From positions 1 to 64,000 of the forward strand of contig NZ_SIRT01000015.1 of the NCBI RefSeq assembly GCF_004310325.1: 64,000 bases of DNA, written 5' to 3'. The position numbers and the translations under genes are program-made. Shown piece by piece: positions 26,400 through 36,284 of this stretch. The notes below the pieces were generated by a model that worked only from the letters and a program-made list of their open reading frames with translations, was not told where the DNA came from and did no database searches. Position 1 is the stretch's first letter, and each line of letters starts with the position of its first letter. Source of the DNA: Hyunsoonleella flava. GTDB lineage: Bacteria > Bacteroidota > Bacteroidia > Flavobacteriales > Flavobacteriaceae.

Positions 26400-27665
26400 G
26401 TCAAATCCAATATCCTTACGATAATTCATCTTATCAAAATGTAGTTGTTCTATGCTTTGGTAAGATTTTTTTATGGCCTCTTGATACGTATCTCCGTATG
26501 ACGTAATGGCCATTACTCTACCTCCCGATGTTACTATTTTATCATCCTTTAGTTGTGCTCCCGCATGAAACGGAATAGAGTCTGTAATAGTGTCTATTCC
26601 TGTAATTTCCTTTCCTTTTTCATAGGCTTCTGGGTAACCACCTGAAACTAACACAATGGTTGTTGCTGCACGCTCATCAATTTCTATATTAATGTTATCG
26701 AGTGTGCCATTTGACATGGCTTGCAGAATCTCGACTAAATCATTATTCAATCTAGGGAAAACCACCTCAGTTTCAGGGTCGCCCATACGCACATTGTATT
26801 CAATTACTTTTGGATCGTCTCCTACTTTTATCAACCCAATAAAAATGAAGCCCACATAAGGCAAATTATCTTTCTTTAATCCGTCGACAGTTGGTTTTAC
26901 AATACGCTTTTCAATCTTATTTAAAAATGCTTCAGTTGCAAACGGCACTGGAGAAACTGCTCCCATACCGCCAGTATTTAAGCCCGTATCACCTTCTCCA
27001 ATACGCTTATAGTCCTTAGCAGTAGGTAAAATTTTATAGTTTGTTCCATCAGTTAACACAAAACAGCTCAACTCAATTCCATCTAAAAACTCTTCGATTA
27101 CCACTTTTGTACTTGCATCGCCAAATTTGGCGTCAACCAGCATACTTTTTAGTTCTGCTTTGGCTTCATTTAAATCATTTAAAATCACAACGCCTTTTCC
27201 AGCTGCTAGTCCGTCTGCTTTTAAAACATAAGGAGGTTTTAAGGTTTCTAAAAATGCATATCCTTTTTCAACTGTGTCTTTTGTAAAACTTTCGTAAGCA
27301 GCAGTGGGGATATTATGGCGATACAAAAACTCTTTAGCAAACTCTTTACTTCCTTCAAGTTCGGCTGCAACTTTTTGTGGCCCAATAACTGAAACATGTT
27401 TAATAGTATCGTCGTTCAGAAAATAATCATGAACACCATTTACCAGTGGGTCTTCAGGCCCGACAACAACCATATCTATGTTTTTATCCAATACTAGGTT
27501 TTTTATAGCTTCAAAGTCATTAACACCAATATTTACATTGATTGCTACCTCTGCTGTTCCAGAATTTCCAGGTGCTACATAAAGGTTTTCACATTTATCG
27601 CTCTGCGCAATTTTCCACGCAAAAGTGTGCTCTCTTCCACCAGAACCAAGTATTAGTATATTCAT
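26394..27665 (-). CDS. purD: Phosphoribosylamine-glycine ligase (GAR synthetase)
   Basis: A 423-residue ATP-grasp enzyme for the second step of purine biosynthesis, joining phosphoribosylamine and glycine. The start MNILILGSGGREHTFAWK is diagnostic. KADGLAAGKGV lies in the ATP-binding region, and NVRMGDPETEVV carries metal ligands. Length is normal. No other pur genes adjoin it. A -7 box lies 18 nt upstream. Confidence 0.97.
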   Translation of the reverse strand: MNILILGSGGREHTFAWKIAQSDKCENLYVAPGNSGTAEVAINVNIGVNDFEAIKNLVLDKNIDMVVVGPEDPLVNGVHDYFLNDDTIKHVSVIGPQKVAAELEGSKEFAKEFLYRHNIPTAAYESFTKDTVEKGYAFLETLKPPYVLKADGLAAGKGVVILNDLNEAKAELKSMLVDAKFGDASTKVVIEEFLDGIELSCFVLTDGTNYKILPTAKDYKRIGEGDTGLNTGGMGAVSPVPFATEAFLNKIEKRIVKPTVDGLKKDNLPYVGFIFIGLIKVGDDPKVIEYNVRMGDPETEVVFPRLNNDLVEILQAMSNGTLDNINIEIDERAATTIVLVSGGYPEAYEKGKEITGIDTITDSIPFHAGAQLKDDKIVTSGGRVMAITSYGDTYQEAIKKSYQSIEQLHFDKMNYRKDIGFDL

Positions 27666-27682
27666 AGTTTGTATTGTTTCCG

Positions 27683-27690
27683 CAAAAATA
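27683..27690 (-). promoter_or_regulatory. Candidate -7 box of purD
   Basis: On the minus strand TATTTTTG matches TAnnTTTG, 17 nt before the purD start. At the -33 distance (spacer 18) GTG is found instead of TTG. Confidence 0.5.
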
Positions 27691-27750
27691 AAATTAATGG
27701 TCGTATTACACGAATATTTTTTATTTACTTTACAACGATATCTTGTTTTT

Positions 27751-29061
27751 GTGAACCTATTTAATCTAACATTGAAATTAAAGGGCTTTCCTATTGAGAG
27801 AGCTAAACGCGACTTGGCAAAAATTCAATCCAAAACTGATGCTGAGTATGATGCTTACTTAAATTCAAGAAAAAAAGCAATTGTTGAACATCACTTGATG
27901 TATAATAACTTTTATAAAGGGCTAACTAAAGGCATTGATACAGCCGATTGGAACGCACTTCCTGTAATTAAAAAAAGTGATTTACAAATTCCGTTAAAAG
28001 ATAGATTGTCGGATGGTTTTACCACAAAAAACTGCCATATTCATAAAACTTCTGGTTCTTCAGGGACGCCTTTAATTTTCGCAAAAGATAAATACACGCA
28101 CGCCATGTCTTGGGCAAATTTTATGGACAGATATAACTGGTATGGCATTAATGCAGCAACCTCAAAACAAGCTCGTTTTTATGGTATTCCTCTTAATTGT
28201 ACAGATTATTACAAAGAGCGTTTTAAAGATGTTTTGGGGAATAGGTTTCGTTTTTCAGTGTTTGACTTAAGTGAGAAACAATTGGAGTGGAATGTGAAAA
28301 AATTTAAATCAACCGCATTCGAATATATTAACGGATATACAAGTGCTATCGTTCAACTAGCAAAGTTTTTAAAGGAAAAAGATATCGTTTTGAAAGACAT
28401 TTGTCCTACCTTAAAACTATGTATAGTAACTGCTGAAATGCTTTTTGATGATGATAAAGTTTTATTGCAAAAACAACTTGGAGTTCCTGTAGCAAATGAA
28501 TATGGTTCTGCAGAGCTAAGTCTAATTGCTTTTAATAACCTTGATGATGAGTGGCTTATAAATACTGAGGATTTGTTTATTGAGATTTTGGACGAAAATG
28601 GCAAACCGCTTCAAAACGGGAAAGAAGGACGCATTGTGGTGACCTCGCTTTATAATTTTGCCCATCCATTTATTAGATATGATTTGGGAGACATTGGAGC
28701 TCTTCAGGAAGCTAGCACTCCTAAAAAACCTCTATTAAAAAATGTTATTGGAAGAACAAGTGACATCGCTGTACTTCCTAGTGGCAGGCAAGCTGCTGGA
28801 TTAACGTTTTACTATATTACAAAAACTGTAATTGAAGATGATGGTAATGTGAAGGAGTTTATTATTGAACAGCACGCGTTGGATGTATTCAAGATAATCT
28901 ACACAAGCACCGCTCCACTATCAGAATCAAAAATTAAAGCCATAGAAAATAGTATTGAAACTTATTTAGAGCCAAGTTTAGTTGTAAACTTTGAAAGAAA
29001 AAAAGAGTTAAAACGAACCAAAGGAGGGAAAATCAGACAATTTACTTCATTTGTGAAGTAA
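27751..29061 (+). CDS. PaaK/CapK-like adenylate-forming enzyme
   Basis: A 436-residue ANL superfamily protein similar to phenylacetate-CoA ligase. The AMP-binding signature HKTSGSSGTPL is near residue 98, NEYGSAEL near 290 and FIRYDLGDIG near 350. In polysaccharide loci such CapK-like proteins are thought to activate an acid for transfer to a sugar, but the substrate is unknown. GTG at 27751 (start VNLFNLTLKLKG) is chosen: longer versions begin inside the divergent purD gene and its promoter. It is the only plus-strand gene at the border of the polysaccharide locus and is convergent with the GT2 gene, overlapping it by 20 nt. Confidence 0.82.
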   Translation: MNLFNLTLKLKGFPIERAKRDLAKIQSKTDAEYDAYLNSRKKAIVEHHLMYNNFYKGLTKGIDTADWNALPVIKKSDLQIPLKDRLSDGFTTKNCHIHKTSGSSGTPLIFAKDKYTHAMSWANFMDRYNWYGINAATSKQARFYGIPLNCTDYYKERFKDVLGNRFRFSVFDLSEKQLEWNVKKFKSTAFEYINGYTSAIVQLAKFLKEKDIVLKDICPTLKLCIVTAEMLFDDDKVLLQKQLGVPVANEYGSAELSLIAFNNLDDEWLINTEDLFIEILDENGKPLQNGKEGRIVVTSLYNFAHPFIRYDLGDIGALQEASTPKKPLLKNVIGRTSDIAVLPSGRQAAGLTFYYITKTVIEDDGNVKEFIIEQHALDVFKIIYTSTAPLSESKIKAIENSIETYLEPSLVVNFERKKELKRTKGGKIRQFTSFVK

Positions 29062-29821
29062 CGGTTTGTTTCGACTTCACAAAAAAGTATTCATATAAAA
29101 AAACCATTAAACTGGAAATCGATTTTGGAACTGAAAACCCTAAACCTTTACGATACACCAAGTAATTATATTTCAGCATATTGATTTTATTAGAGGATAT
29201 TGATTTTTTTCTAACCCTGTAAATGGCTAGTGGTTCTTCAATCCCCATAGTGGGCTTCTTACTTTTTTCCACTGCTTTTAACCAAATAAGCCAATCTTGA
29301 CGCTTGAGAAGATTAGGTGAGTATACTTTACCTAAAGTTCCTGCATTATACATTCCTGTTAGGTTACCAATGTAATTACATTTCAAAAATTTTTTATAGG
29401 TTAGTTTGGGCAATGCTTTTACAGTTTTATACAATAATTTGCCATTTTCATCCATTAAATCATAACTGGAGAAGCAAACGTCAATATTGTGCTTTATCAT
29501 AAATTCTACCTGCTTTTCAAGCTTAGATGGTTTCCAAAGATCGTCCGAATCTAAAAAAGCTATGAAGTCTCCCGAAGCCTTTTTGATGCCAAGGTTTCTA
29601 GATACTGCGGCTCCTTGATTTACCTGATTTTGCAGAACGTTAATGTTCTTCTGTTTTGAAATAAATCCATTTATAATCTCCAAGGTGCCATCAGTAGAAG
29701 CATCATCAATAATTAAAAGTTCCCAATTAGTATATGTTTGACTTAAAACACTTTGTATGGTTGCTTTTATAAAACGTTCGGAATTGTACGTTGGGGTTAT
29801 TATAGAAACCTTTTGGTTCAT
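29042..29821 (-). CDS. Glycosyltransferase family 2
   Basis: A 259-residue GT-A protein. The start KVSIITPTYNSERFI, the IIDDASTDGT segment and the metal-binding motif LDSDD are intact. It should transfer a sugar from a nucleotide donor in the cytoplasm during repeat-unit assembly. It is the last gene of the long minus-strand locus, and its start overlaps the stop of the initiating transferase by one base, which suggests coupled translation. Confidence 0.92.
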   Translation of the reverse strand: MNQKVSIITPTYNSERFIKATIQSVLSQTYTNWELLIIDDASTDGTLEIINGFISKQKNINVLQNQVNQGAAVSRNLGIKKASGDFIAFLDSDDLWKPSKLEKQVEFMIKHNIDVCFSSYDLMDENGKLLYKTVKALPKLTYKKFLKCNYIGNLTGMYNAGTLGKVYSPNLLKRQDWLIWLKAVEKSKKPTMGIEEPLAIYRVRKKSISSNKINMLKYNYLVYRKGLGFSVPKSISSLMVFLYEYFFVKSKQTVTSQMK

Positions 29822-31176
29822 TAATATGCTTTCTTTTCTCCTTTTAGTGCATTTATAAATGTTTGTAAAATGATTTTTATATCTAATAAAAGTGACCAGT
29901 TTTCAACATAAAAAATATCATACTTCACACGATTAATAATATCCTTATCTGTCTCTATCTCACCTCGAAAACCACTTATTTGCGCTAGACCCGTTATACC
30001 TGGTTTTACAAAATGCCTTACCATAAATTTATCTACTTTCCGTGCATACATATTAGTATGGCTCACCATATGAGGTCGTGGACCTACAACTGACATGTCA
30101 CCAAAAAGGACATTAAAAAACTGTGGGAGTTCGTCGATACTAGTCTTTCTTATAAACGCTCCAACCTTTGTTACTCTATCATCACCTTTTGTAGCTTGAT
30201 GCAAATGAGCATTTTTATTTGGTGTCATAGATCGAAACTTGTAACAATCAAACTCAAGGTAATTGAATCCATTTCTAGATTGTTTGAAAAATACAGGGCC
30301 TCTTGATTCTAGTTTTATTATAATTGCCAAAATAGGGGTTAACCAAGACAGAAGAAATACTATTATAAAGAGAGATAATAAAATATCGAAGAACCGTTTA
30401 ATTACTTTATTAATCGGTTCTTTTAAAGGTATACTTCTTAATGATAAAACTGGAATGTAATCGTAATATTCATATTTTAATTTTTTTGAGAAAATCTCTT
30501 TATTATCGGGAATAAATTTGAGCTCTCTTAAGTTATTATCTGCAAAGTCAATTAATTCATTTATTTGCATGTTAGATAACTCCGCTACCGAAAAGAATAT
30601 TTCATCAATATCATTATCAATAATATAATCAAAACATTTGCTAAGGGAAAAGGATTCATCCTTTGGGCTAAATTGATTCATGAATTTATACCCAAAATCA
30701 AGTCGTTTGTTGAATGTTTTTATGAGTTGACTTGTTTTTGAGTTTTTACCAATTACAACAACGAGCCTAATGTTTCCTCCTAAAGCACTTCTATATTTAT
30801 TTAATAAAAAATAGATTAAAAACTTAAAGAACGTTAATAGTATGAAAGTAAAGATTAAATAGTTCCCCATATTTAACCTGCTAACGTTAGGCTGCTTAAA
30901 GAACCCAATAAAAGCGTAAAGAACTACGGCAAATAGAACTATTTGTTTGCACAATAAAGTCGAGACTTGCACAATTCTGGTATTACGCTGTACTTCATAA
31001 AATCGATTATAAAAAGATATAATACTCCATAACACGACTATGTAAGCTAAAAACAACAACCTGTCTGTTAAATTAATTTCAAATAGAAAAACAGAGCCGA
31101 TGATAATCAACATATCAACCAAAAAAGAGATTGGCTTAATAAACCCCGAATATCTACCTTGTTTAAATTTCTTCAA
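29821..31176 (-). CDS. Polyprenyl glycosylphosphotransferase (initiating sugar transferase)
   Basis: A 451-residue protein with four N-terminal membrane segments (about 15-120), a central CoA-binding-like domain and a C-terminal bacterial sugar transferase domain. Motifs include FFKQSRNG, CYKFRSM, RKTSIDELPQ, DMSVVGPRPH and KPGITGLAQ. It is of the WcaJ/WbaP type, which loads the first sugar phosphate onto undecaprenyl phosphate. The first sugar is not evident. It is unusual that the initiating enzyme is encoded near the end of the operon rather than near the start. Confidence 0.92.
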   Translation of the reverse strand: MKKFKQGRYSGFIKPISFLVDMLIIIGSVFLFEINLTDRLLFLAYIVVLWSIISFYNRFYEVQRNTRIVQVSTLLCKQIVLFAVVLYAFIGFFKQPNVSRLNMGNYLIFTFILLTFFKFLIYFLLNKYRSALGGNIRLVVVIGKNSKTSQLIKTFNKRLDFGYKFMNQFSPKDESFSLSKCFDYIIDNDIDEIFFSVAELSNMQINELIDFADNNLRELKFIPDNKEIFSKKLKYEYYDYIPVLSLRSIPLKEPINKVIKRFFDILLSLFIIVFLLSWLTPILAIIIKLESRGPVFFKQSRNGFNYLEFDCYKFRSMTPNKNAHLHQATKGDDRVTKVGAFIRKTSIDELPQFFNVLFGDMSVVGPRPHMVSHTNMYARKVDKFMVRHFVKPGITGLAQISGFRGEIETDKDIINRVKYDIFYVENWSLLLDIKIILQTFINALKGEKKAY

Positions 31177-31177
31177 T

Positions 31178-32164
31178 TTACTTTTTTATATGTTCTTTAA
31201 AGTTTTTATGTTCGGCTTTATAGAGCTCTTCGCTTGACAAACTTTTAAAATAATCAAAAGTGATTTTCATCCCCTTTTCTCTACTTACTTTAGGCTCCCA
31301 ATTTAGTATTTTTTTGGCTAACGAAATATCTGGCTGTCTCTGAAGTGGGTCATTAACTGGCAAATCTTTATAAACTATTTTCTGTTTTGTTCCTGTTAGC
31401 TTTATAATCTCTTCTGCAAAATCCTTTATTGTAATTTCATGTGGGTTTCCTATATTGACCGGATATTCATAATCACTCAATAAAAGCCTATATATACCTT
31501 CAATTTGGTCCTCTACATAACAAAAAGATCGTGTTTGAGAGCCATCTCCAAAAACTGTTAAATCTTCTCCACGAAGTGCTTGCCCCATAAACGCAGGGAT
31601 TACTCGTCCATCATTTAAGCGCATTCTGGGTCCATAAGTATTAAAAATACGCACTATTCTGGTTTCCAATCCGTGAAACCTGTTATATGCCATTGTAATG
31701 GCTTCCTGAAAACGCTTTGCTTCATCATAAACCCCCCTAGGGCCAATAGTATTTACATTACCATAATAATCTTCGGTTTGCGGGTGTACAAGTGGATCTC
31801 CATAAATCTCGGAAGTAGACGCAATTAATATTCTAGAACCTTTAGCTTTGGCAAGGCCTAATAAATTGTGCGTACCTAAAGCTCCCACCTTTAGGGTTTG
31901 AATAGGAATTTTTAGATAATCTATAGGGCTAGCTGGTGAGGCAAAGTGAAGTATATAATCTAACCGTCCTCTAAGTTCTATAAAATTTGTTACATCGTGT
32001 GCAACAAACTCAAAATTTTCTAAGCCCAGTAAATGCTGAATGTTTTTTTTATCCCCAGTAATAAAGTTATCCATTCCAATTACATGATAGCCTTCTTTCA
32101 TAAATCTATCACATAAGTGTGAACCTAAGAATCCCGCTGCTCCTGTTATTAATATTTTTTTCAT
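31178..32164 (-). CDS. UDP-glucuronic acid decarboxylase-like SDR
   Basis: A 328-residue extended [13 protein letters not shown] binds [14 protein letters not shown] and STSEIYGDP are hallmarks of UDP-glucuronate decarboxylase (UXS), and YDEAKR gives the catalytic Tyr and Lys. The product would be UDP-xylose, so the polymer may contain xylose or a derived sugar. No UDP-glucose dehydrogenase gene is visible in the window; UDP-glucuronate must be supplied elsewhere. The initiating transferase starts 1 nt after its stop. Confidence 0.9.
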   Translation of the reverse strand: MKKILITGAAGFLGSHLCDRFMKEGYHVIGMDNFITGDKKNIQHLLGLENFEFVAHDVTNFIELRGRLDYILHFASPASPIDYLKIPIQTLKVGALGTHNLLGLAKAKGSRILIASTSEIYGDPLVHPQTEDYYGNVNTIGPRGVYDEAKRFQEAITMAYNRFHGLETRIVRIFNTYGPRMRLNDGRVIPAFMGQALRGEDLTVFGDGSQTRSFCYVEDQIEGIYRLLLSDYEYPVNIGNPHEITIKDFAEEIIKLTGTKQKIVYKDLPVNDPLQRQPDISLAKKILNWEPKVSREKGMKITFDYFKSLSSEELYKAEHKNFKEHIKK

Positions 32165-32292
32165 GATAATCTTTTTCTTAGCAGATATAACAATAGATCG
32201 AGCTAAACTTTAATTTAAATAATTTAATCTTAAATATGGTAATTAATATTTTTCAACTTCAATTTTTAACTAATTTGTTATTTTGAATAGAT

Positions 32293-33501
32293 TTATTCTT
32301 TTAAATACTCAACTATAAATATGGATAAAAACAGACAGTAAAAAACAATGCCATTTTGCCTAACAAGAAATGATTCGGTAATAGAACAAATAATAACTAA
32401 TAAACTGAATAGCCTAACATTAATATTCTTTTCTTCGCACAAAAATGGAGAAAATAACATTATTAATAAAACTACCAATCCAGTAATACCAGAATCAATT
32501 AAAGATTGAATGTATTGATTATGAACATTGAAATTTCCCAAATAAGCCCTTCTAAAATTAACTTTTTTATACTGCCCTTCTAGTTCCTTTTGTGATTTTT
32601 TTATACCATAACCATAAATAGGTGAATTTTTGAATAATTCCAATGCGTTATCCCAAATTTTCATTCTAAATGAAGCTCCTGAATAAGAAGATATATTTTG
32701 ATTAATATTAAAGGCTCTTTTACCAAGAGTTGGAATACTAACAGTTAATGTCAATCCAATTAAAAGCAGGGATGAAATACAAACGATAATAGTTTTAATC
32801 CTAAAAACCTTTAAATACCATACCTTAAGTAAAAACACTATTGCTCCCCCAAAGATTGCTGTTCTTGATGACAATAATACTACACCAAAAAAAAGCACAA
32901 AAGCGGAAATGAGATACATTTTGGGACTTACCTTATGCCTTTTCAAAATCAGCAAATCGATACAAAATAAAATAGCTAATATGTAGAATATAGACATATA
33001 AATATGATGGACTCCAAAAGGCTCTGAAAGAAATTTATATGACAAGTAAATTGGATTAAAATTTTTTTCGAAAAAAAACGTTCTCCATAGGCCATAAAAA
33101 AAACTAATAATAAAGGAGCTCAAAGCAGACAAAACATAAACTTTGCGCACATTATAATTGAATTTGGTATCCTTAACTATTTTTTGAAATGAAAAAATTA
33201 TTACCGGAAATAAAAGGAAAGGAAAATAATCTTTAATAGGTACTAGATCTTCGTAATCATCTAACACTAAAAATAGAATTGTTATTATTATAAAAAAATA
33301 AAGACCTAATAAGACTAATGTTTTTCTCGAAAAAAAGCTGTAAATATCGGACCTGTTATAAGATAAAAAAAATAAATTAACATAAAATCCTGCAGTAACT
33401 ATAGACAGGGCTGCATTACCAAGAAAAATTGACACACACAATAAGTAGACTGAGTATTTAAAATAAATACCTTTATATTCTAAAGCCATTTTGCCAAGCA
33501 T
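32293..33501 (-). CDS. O-antigen ligase family membrane protein (copy A)
   Basis: A 402-residue membrane protein with about 11 hydrophobic segments. A large extracytoplasmic loop contains SFRMKIWDNALELFKNSPIYGYG and FNVHNQYIQSLIDSGITG, the typical WaaL/O-antigen ligase signature with its conserved Arg and His. It may join polymer to lipid A-core or act as a second polymerase. Another ligase-like protein is encoded at 36281. Its start overlaps the upstream glycosyltransferase gene by 22 nt. Confidence 0.85.
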   Translation of the reverse strand: MLGKMALEYKGIYFKYSVYLLCVSIFLGNAALSIVTAGFYVNLFFLSYNRSDIYSFFSRKTLVLLGLYFFIIITILFLVLDDYEDLVPIKDYFPFLLFPVIIFSFQKIVKDTKFNYNVRKVYVLSALSSFIISFFYGLWRTFFFEKNFNPIYLSYKFLSEPFGVHHIYMSIFYILAILFCIDLLILKRHKVSPKMYLISAFVLFFGVVLLSSRTAIFGGAIVFLLKVWYLKVFRIKTIIVCISSLLLIGLTLTVSIPTLGKRAFNINQNISSYSGASFRMKIWDNALELFKNSPIYGYGIKKSQKELEGQYKKVNFRRAYLGNFNVHNQYIQSLIDSGITGLVVLLIMLFSPFLCEEKNINVRLFSLLVIICSITESFLVRQNGIVFYCLFLSIFIVEYLKE

Positions 33502-34574
33502 TGAAGAAGATATTTTTCATATTCATGATTTATTATATCCCAATCGAACTGATTAATAATCTTTAATTTGTTTTTTTGTAACATTTTGGCATAATCATCC
33601 TTTTTAATATCTAAATGCCTTTTTATATCATCAACCGTTTCAAAATAAAAAGCACTATCTTCTAAGATACTTTTATTAAAAATATTTTTGTTTGCAACTA
33701 TCAAAGCGTTCGATGCCATTGCCTCTAACAAAGAAGGGTTAGTTCCCCCGACTGAGTGCCCATGGAAATATAAATTAGAATAGTATCTTAAATTATTCAA
33801 ATGGGTTTGATTATATATACCACCTAAGAATCTAATATTTTTATATCTAGAAAACTTACTTTTTAAATACTCCCCAAACTTTGTATTATGCTTCCCAACA
33901 ACCAAAAACATAGTCTTTCCAGAATGTTTAACTACACCATCTAGAATAGCTTCTATATTGTTTTCTGGTTCTAATCTTGCTATCAGCATATTATAACTGT
34001 GTCTCTTTACTTTATAAGACTCTAAAATATTTAAATCAGGTGTATCAAAAACTTTAGCGCCATAAGCAATATACTTAGAATCTATTTTGTACTTTTCCTT
34101 TAAGTAACTCTTGATTCCTACTGAGTCAGAAATAAAATAATCGCTTGTTCTAACAGCCAATTTTTCTGCATATCTTAAGAACTTTTGAACCAATTTCGAA
34201 TATTTACTTCTCTTCCATTCTAATCCATCCATGTTTGTTATAATTACTGACTTCGAAGGAAGCATCCAGCCCCAGACCGAACTGCTTGTATATCCTAATT
34301 GTAAAATAGCATCAAAATTTCTTCTTTTAGAATCCAAAACACAATTAAAATCATAAACAAATTGACCTATTGTACCGATTTTTTCTTCAGGATCATATTT
34401 ATGAATTATTTGAACACCATTCCACAACTTATCTTGATAGGGGTGATTATGTGAATTGTAGACATAGACTTCATGTCCTCGATTCTTTAAATACATTGAA
34501 AGGTACTCTGCGAACTGTTCAAACCCACCATGGTTATTAGGCACGCCCCTTGTTCCTAATATCGCTATTTTCAT
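33480..34574 (-). CDS. GT4-type glycosyltransferase with DUF1972 N-terminus
   Basis: A 364-residue GT-B enzyme. MKIAILGTRGVPNNHGGFEQ is the signature of the DUF1972 domain found in rhamnosyltransferases and related enzymes. The C-terminal domain has a donor-site segment with HSVGGTNPSLLEAMASNALI. Family and context suggest a rhamnosyltransferase, but this is inference. The ATG at 34574 is preferred; an upstream GTG at 34589 would add five residues. A gap of about 300 nt precedes it. Confidence 0.88.
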   Translation of the reverse strand: MKIAILGTRGVPNNHGGFEQFAEYLSMYLKNRGHEVYVYNSHNHPYQDKLWNGVQIIHKYDPEEKIGTIGQFVYDFNCVLDSKRRNFDAILQLGYTSSSVWGWMLPSKSVIITNMDGLEWKRSKYSKLVQKFLRYAEKLAVRTSDYFISDSVGIKSYLKEKYKIDSKYIAYGAKVFDTPDLNILESYKVKRHSYNMLIARLEPENNIEAILDGVVKHSGKTMFLVVGKHNTKFGEYLKSKFSRYKNIRFLGGIYNQTHLNNLRYYSNLYFHGHSVGGTNPSLLEAMASNALIVANKNIFNKSILEDSAFYFETVDDIKRHLDIKKDDYAKMLQKNKLKIINQFDWDIINHEYEKYLLQCLAKWL

Positions 34575-34880
34575 AAACTTCTTTAACACTTTGGGGGTAA
34601 AGATAATTATATTTTTAGGTTAGCTAATCCGTGAAATACATATATTAACTTTTATTATCCAATTAATACGTGTTTTTAAAATGTATTTTAATCACAAATA
34701 AGAAGTGTTATTCAACAATTATGAACAAATATTACTTTTCTCCAAAGGTAATTATATGAGAAACAAGAATCTAACAGTTCTATACAAGGAATCATTATGA
34801 TACTCTGAATCAAAAGAATAGTGATTTTTAAATAATTAATTAATGAGTCTAAGGAATTAAAAATCTTTATTTGTTTAAAT
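34575..34880. other. Gene-free gap in the polysaccharide locus
   Basis: About 300 nt with no supported gene. It is very AT-rich. There is a near -7 box (TATCTTTA) before the glycosyltransferase but no clear -33 element, no terminator and no long inverted repeat. It may hold an internal promoter, or mark a past recombination joint. Confidence 0.5.
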
Positions 34881-36284
34881 TTACTCAATAATTATTATAT
34901 TTTCATTAAACACGCGATTATAAATTGAAGATGTAACTCCGCCAAAAATGAATAATTTTTTATTAAAAGAAACCGATTTGTGGTTATAAATTCCGTAATC
35001 AAAACTTTTTTCCTGTACCCAAATTCCATCAACAGAAGACCAAACATCTTTTAAAGGGGTTTGATTTTGGTATCCAAATAATACAACTAATCTATCTTGA
35101 ATAAGATTTATTTGTTGAGAAGATCTATTAAAATAACCTTGAGGTAGTTTATATGTTTTTCTTTCGTTAATAAGAGGATTTAAAACGGTCAAGGTCTTAT
35201 TTGCATCTATGTTATTCGCAATCCAAATTTTATTATCATAAACTTTTAAGTCCTCGGGATAACTATATCCGTTTACTCCGAAAGAAGTGTTTTTGGCCCA
35301 TGAAATGCCATCTGAACTTTCATATAGTATCCCTTCATAATATTCAAAGCCTTTTGCAGCGATAAGCCAAATTTTATCATTGAATGCTACTACATGCTCT
35401 CCAGCATAATTTGGTAATTTTTCACTGACATTTTCCCAACTTATTCCATCTTCACTTGACCAAATATCTTTAAGAACTCCACCTGAAGTATTAGAAAAAT
35501 CTAAACCTCCAATTACCCATAATTTATTATTATGAACAAATGATCCATGTGCGTATCTAACTCCAAATGGTGCTTGCTCTGTTATCTGTACCCATGTAAT
35601 ACCATCTTCACTAGACCAAACATCATTATAAATATTAAAACCATTTCGCCCACCAATCATCCATAACTTATTTTTAAATTCTATCACTGTATGACCGACT
35701 CTAGAAAACTCAGGAAATGGCTGTTTTATTATGGTATAATTAATTTCCAAAGGCTCAATTTGAACAATTACCTTTGTGGTGGCTTTAATAACAATTTCTT
35801 TTCTATTGCCTTCTTGGTCTGTTGCGGTAATTTTAACTTTCCAGTTTTTACCATCTTCCAAATTAAGAATTGGATAGGAAAATATAAATCTTGTAGAAGG
35901 TTTATTTATACTAAAACCTCCATAATTTCCATTCGATCCGAAGCTTGAATCTATAAGCCCACCTTTTTCTAATAGATAGGTAGTCCCTTCAATATCTTCT
36001 TTGATAAAAATATCATAAGTAACAATAGAATTTTCAGGATCTGTAGATTCTGTCCATCTAAGTAATAACTTATCTGTAAATTCGCCAACCTGAACTATTT
36101 CAAAATCTCTGGGAACTTCATTTCTATTATTTACATCGCAACTTATTATTATGGAAATGACACCAAAAAGAAAAACAAGTATTCCTAAAAATGAGATTAT
36201 AGTTTTTTTTATCAAGAAGAGTCTAAGACAGTTATAGTACTTGCAAATAAAGTTATAATTTTTACTTAGTCCTTTTTCTCTCAT
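34881..36284 (-). CDS. Lipoprotein with Fn3-like and kelch/beta-propeller repeats
   Basis: A 467-residue protein. A long N-terminus leads to a lipoprotein signal (hydrophobic 29-48) with Cys49 in IIISC. A fibronectin III-like domain (about 57-170) is followed by propeller repeats with SSEDGITWVQIT, SSEDGISWENVS and SSDGISW, interleaved with kelch-like KLWVIGG and RLVVLFG strands. It is probably a surface or periplasmic binding protein. Such a protein is unexpected between polymerase and transferase genes. The start is fixed by a 4-nt ATGA overlap with the upstream gene; the 25 residues before the signal are unusually long. Confidence 0.75.
   Translation of the reverse strand: MREKGLSKNYNFICKYYNCLRLFLIKKTIISFLGILVFLFGVISIIISCDVNNRNEVPRDFEIVQVGEFTDKLLLRWTESTDPENSIVTYDIFIKEDIEGTTYLLEKGGLIDSSFGSNGNYGGFSINKPSTRFIFSYPILNLEDGKNWKVKITATDQEGNRKEIVIKATTKVIVQIEPLEINYTIIKQPFPEFSRVGHTVIEFKNKLWMIGGRNGFNIYNDVWSSEDGITWVQITEQAPFGVRYAHGSFVHNNKLWVIGGLDFSNTSGGVLKDIWSSEDGISWENVSEKLPNYAGEHVVAFNDKIWLIAAKGFEYYEGILYESSDGISWAKNTSFGVNGYSYPEDLKVYDNKIWIANNIDANKTLTVLNPLINERKTYKLPQGYFNRSSQQINLIQDRLVVLFGYQNQTPLKDVWSSVDGIWVQEKSFDYGIYNHKSVSFNKKLFIFGGVTSSIYNRVFNENIIIIE

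Noticed and set aside
27625-27750. Upstream extension of the PaaK/CapK-like gene
   Set aside because: It overlaps the start and promoter of divergent purD and has no family similarity; GTG at 27751 fits better.
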